Assembly (NCBI GenBank): GCA_017853515.1
Contig: JAFMJK010000107.1
Location: forward strand, 1 to 7,284
Length of the DNA: 7,284 nucleotides
Source: Chthoniobacterales bacterium
GTDB lineage: Bacteria > Verrucomicrobiota > Verrucomicrobiia > Chthoniobacterales > JACTMZ01
Direction: 5' to 3'
Part shown: in pieces, positions 6,145 to 7,284 of the stretch
Layout of the letters: each line of letters opens with the position of its first letter
How positions within the stretch are numbered: the stretch's first letter is position 1
The notes under the pieces: model-generated
Seen by the model: only the letters and a program-made list of their open reading frames with translations
Databases searched by the model: none
What the model was told of the DNA's origin: nothing
Translations under genes and position numbers: made by a program

Positions 6145-7233
6145 ATGGTGTCGATGGAAAACTGCGGCTACGCTCCCGGCCGGGCCGAATGGCTGGGCAA
6201 TCATACCGATTACAACGACGGCCTCGTGCTGGGCCTCGGGCTGGGTGTCGGCGCTACGGTTGTGGCGCAACCCACAGGAGACCGGCAACTTGTCCTGCGG
6301 GCGATGGACTTGAACGAGACGCGCATTTGTCAGTTGGACGCCCTCGCGCCGGTAGAAGCCGGTTCATGGGCGAACTACGCCATCGGGGTGGCGGCGGGAT
6401 TTTTGGCGCGCGGGGCGAAAGCGCACGGATTGGAACTCGGGATCCGCAGCACGGTTCCGATGGGAGCGGGGCTGAGCAGCAGTGCGGCACTGGAATGTGC
6501 CACCTCCCGGGCATTGCAACAGGCCTGGGGCACGGAGTTCGACGACATGGAACTGGCGCGGATCGGGCAGGAGGCCGAGCACAAGTTCGCCGGAGTGCGG
6601 TGCGGGCTGCTCGATCAGGTGACGTCGCTGTTCGCCACGCGCGATCATGCGGTGTTCTTCGATTGCCGCTCGCTTGAAGTGGAGCGCGTCCCGGTGCCGC
6701 CCGATGCATGCTTTGTTATCGTGCAAACCGGGGTGAAGCATGCGCTTTCCGATGGCGCCTACAACGAGCGACGGGCGGAGTGCGAGGAAGCGGCGCGGGT
6801 CCTCGGCGTCGGGAAACTGCGCGAGGCCACGCCACAGCTGATCGACGAAATGGAGCGTGGCGGTCGATTGCAAGGTGCGCCCTTGCGACGCGCGAGGCAC
6901 ATCGTGGGTGAAAATGCGCGCGTGGCAGCGGCGGTGGAGTCTCTCCGTGCGGGCGATCTGGCCAAAGTCGGGCAATTGATGAACGAGTCGCACGAGAGTT
7001 CGCGCACGCTGTTCGAAAATTCCTGCGAGGAACTCGATTTTCTGGCGGCCGAAGCACGGACCATTCCGGGGTGCCTTGGCGCGCGCCTGAGCGGCGGGGG
7101 GTTCGGAGGTGCTGTCTTGGCCTTGTTGAATCGCGGCTCGGAAGACAACTTCGTGGAATCGATCAGTCAGTGTGCCAAGAGGGCATGGGGACGAGTTCCG
7201 GAGACCTTGGTCACCGGCGCAGGCGGAGCCTGA
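6145..7233 (+). CDS. galK: Galactokinase-type GHMP sugar kinase with altered signature
   Basis: The 362-residue cytoplasmic protein is a GHMP-superfamily kinase closest in motif order to galactokinase, which phosphorylates galactose at C1 with ATP (Leloir pathway). The N-terminus has APGRAEWLGNHTDYNDG (10-26), the counterpart of the galactokinase signature GRxNxIGEHTDY. Next come the ATP-binding loop VPMGAGLSSSAALE (104-117), GVRCGLLDQ (150-158) with the likely catalytic base D157, and HAVFFDCRSL (168-177). YNERRAEC (206-213) follows, then LMNESHESSR (278-287) and the C-terminal LSGGGFGGAV (315-324). E. coli GalK is about 382 residues; the difference is mostly at the N-terminus. In the signature, Asn is replaced by Glu (residue 15) and the sugar-contacting Glu by Asn (residue 19), while Arg13, His20 and Asp22 remain. 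Galactose is the best guess for the substrate, but another hexose is possible. The gene diverges from gcvT, and no other galactose gene is in view. ATG 6145 is chosen on its AAGGA; 6064 (389 residues) cannot be excluded. Confidence 0.85.
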   Translation: MVSMENCGYAPGRAEWLGNHTDYNDGLVLGLGLGVGATVVAQPTGDRQLVLRAMDLNETRICQLDALAPVEAGSWANYAIGVAAGFLARGAKAHGLELGIRSTVPMGAGLSSSAALECATSRALQQAWGTEFDDMELARIGQEAEHKFAGVRCGLLDQVTSLFATRDHAVFFDCRSLEVERVPVPPDACFVIVQTGVKHALSDGAYNERRAECEEAARVLGVGKLREATPQLIDEMERGGRLQGAPLRRARHIVGENARVAAAVESLRAGDLAKVGQLMNESHESSRTLFENSCEELDFLAAEARTIPGCLGARLSGGGFGGAVLALLNRGSEDNFVESISQCAKRAWGRVPETLVTGAGGA

Positions 7234-7243
7234 TACCAATCAC

Positions 7244-7263
7244 GAAAAGTTTTTCGACTTTTC
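7244..7263 (+). terminator. AT-rich hairpin after the kinase gene, weak terminator candidate
   Basis: GAAAAGT (7244-7250) pairs with ACTTTTC (7257-7263) around the loop TTTTCG, starting 10 bases after the kinase stop codon. An overlapping near-palindrome (7243-7256) is an alternative pairing. The stem is AT-rich and lacks a following T-run, so terminator function is doubtful. Confidence 0.2.
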
Positions 7264-7272
7264 ACACCCCTC

Positions 7273-7284
7273 GGTAGGGTCGGC
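7273..7284 (+). repeat. Possible start of another REP-like copy, cut by the window end
   Basis: GGTAGGG at 7273-7279 matches the head shared by both halves of the 1566-1646 pair and again lies in non-coding DNA shortly after a stop codon. It is followed by TCGGC, after which the window ends, so no hairpin can be tested. A 7-base match on either strand is expected about once by chance in this much DNA, so this is weak support. Confidence 0.2.

Overview
This is a high-GC bacterial window holding six recognisable genes: one is cut by the left edge and five are complete. There is no tRNA, rRNA, CRISPR array, transposase or phage gene. The gene content is ordinary central metabolism. The combination of a 3D-domain lipoprotein, weak Shine-Dalgarno signals before most genes, a variant galactokinase signature and palindromic intergenic repeats suggests a Verrucomicrobiota-like Gram-negative bacterium. 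That placement is an impression from protein character, not a search result.

Left part (1-1000). The 3' end of a small OB-fold protein gene (+) runs tail to tail, 6 bp apart, into a complete riboflavin synthase gene (ribE, -). Between ribE and the next rightward gene lie 166 bp. They hold an imperfect hairpin directly against the ribE start codon and a possible 32-codon leader ORF with a good ribosome binding site.

Middle (1001-1699). A predicted lipoprotein with a 3D (three-aspartate, double-psi beta-barrel) domain ends at 1540. It faces the glycine-cleavage operon tail to tail. The 159 bp between them contain two inverted GTAG-led palindromes that look like a REP (repetitive extragenic palindrome) pair, followed by a further small hairpin.

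Main block (1700-6026, all -). gcvT, gcvH and gcvP lie in that transcription order, separated by 21 and 10 bp, and form a compact operon. They encode the aminomethyltransferase, the lipoyl carrier and the single-chain PLP-dependent glycine decarboxylase of the glycine cleavage system. The fourth component, dihydrolipoamide dehydrogenase, is not in the window. All the key residues that I could check are intact.

Right part (6027-7284). A GHMP-family sugar kinase of the galactokinase type (+) diverges from gcvT across a 118-bp gap. Its catalytic aspartate and ATP-binding motifs are present. The galactokinase signature, however, has changed at two normally conserved positions, one of which contacts the sugar in characterised enzymes. 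The last 51 bp are non-coding and end in a third GGTAGGG word that may begin another copy of the repeat.

I found no convincing new multi-gene system. The items most worth checking are the REP-like pair, the altered galactokinase signature and the leader ORF overlapping the lipoprotein start.
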